Part shown: piece after piece, positions 5,153 to 5,314 of the stretch
How the letters are laid out: the number at the start of each line of letters is the position of its first letter
Position numbering within the stretch: the stretch's first letter is position 1
Source of the DNA: Deltaproteobacteria bacterium
GTDB taxonomy: Bacteria; Myxococcota_A; Polyangia; Haliangiales; Haliangiaceae
Length of the DNA stretch: 5,314 bases
Assembly: GCA_013696695.1 (NCBI GenBank)
Contig: JACCYD010001437.1
Location: 1 to 5,314 of the forward strand
Reading direction: 5' to 3'
Made by a program: the position numbers and the translations under genes
Notes under the pieces: model-generated
The model's database searches: none
The model's input: only the letters and a program-made list of their open reading frames with translations
Told to the model about the DNA's origin: nothing

Positions 5153-5314
5153 ATGGCCCGCCGCGCGCACGTCATCCAACCGCTAGATATCGAGCTTGCC
5201 GACGCTGACCTGGGCGACTCGCGACTCAGCCGCCGACTCACCGCCCTAGCGAGCAGCCTTGCAGATCGCGCTTCGGAGGGCTTCCCCAAGGCCCTCGACG
5301 ACGCGGAGCTCGAG
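5153..5314 (+). CDS. IS4-family Tn5-like transposase, N-terminal fragment
   Basis: The first 54 codons are present and open to the window end, so the gene is cut by the window, not shown to be broken. The protein reads MARRAHVIQPLD and then ADADLGDSRLSRRLTALASS, continuing to SEGFPKALDDAELE. This resembles the N-terminal DNA-binding region of Tn5-type transposases, where an (A)xLGDxRxxRRL helix precedes a stretch leading to the AAYRF motif. That region recognises the element's terminal repeats; the DDE catalytic core would lie downstream. The ATG at 5153 is the only plausible start, since an in-frame TGA stands at 5138-5140, but the ribosome binding site is weak, as is common in transposase genes. 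Confidence 0.85.
   Translation, partial: MARRAHVIQPLDIELADADLGDSRLSRRLTALASSLADRASEGFPKALDDAELE

Larger units (their letters stand above)
5109..5314 (+). mobile_element. IS4-family (IS50/Tn5-like) insertion sequence, left end
   Basis: The element is recognised from its 19-bp terminal repeat and the N-terminus of its transposase. The rest, including the right end, lies past the window. It is inserted 29 bp upstream of the yihY-like GTG, facing away from that gene. On the minus strand the terminal repeat contains TAGAAT, close to a -10 hexamer, but no good -35 partner was seen. Confidence 0.78.

Noticed and set aside
5124..5186. Short open frame starting with the ATG in the IS terminal repeat
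   Set aside because: It has only 20 codons before a stop, overlaps the transposase in another frame and has no ribosome binding site.

Overview
The window looks like chromosomal DNA of a myxobacterium-type organism (Myxococcota, perhaps a Haliangium/Kofleriaceae relative). This is inferred from the high GC content, lipoproteins with Asp-Pro-rich linkers right after the lipid-anchor cysteine, sigma-54-type promoters and a TTC38/StaR-like TPR protein. No taxonomic marker gene is present, so the assignment is tentative.

Left half (1-2846, plus strand): two tandem paralogous lipoprotein genes of an unrecognised family encode 349 and 344 residues. They share the lipid-attachment Cys at residue 21, a Cys at 248, several motif blocks, an EF-hand-like acidic loop and the same 19-residue C-terminal pattern. 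Each gene has its own promoter region. At the same distance before each start lies a near-consensus sigma-54 -24/-12 element in which TGGCACA and GCACA are identical and only the spacer between them differs. An inverted repeat built from the half-site CGGACA/TGTCCG sits roughly 160-185 bp upstream of each predicted transcription start, where an enhancer-binding activator would be expected. Two strong intrinsic terminators separate the genes, so they are probably independent but co-regulated units rather than an operon.

Right half (2847-5079, minus strand): a probable two-gene operon, convergent with the lipoprotein genes, encodes a six-helix YihY/BrkB-family inner-membrane protein followed after 22 bp by a cytosolic TTC38/StaR-like TPR protein. 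A GC-rich hairpin lies between the convergent 3' ends.

Right edge (5109-5314): the left end of an IS4-family, IS50/Tn5-like insertion sequence. A 19-bp terminal repeat resembling the Tn5 ends is followed by the first 54 codons of its transposase, cut off by the window. The element begins only 29 bp upstream of the yihY-like start codon and has probably separated that operon from its native upstream region.
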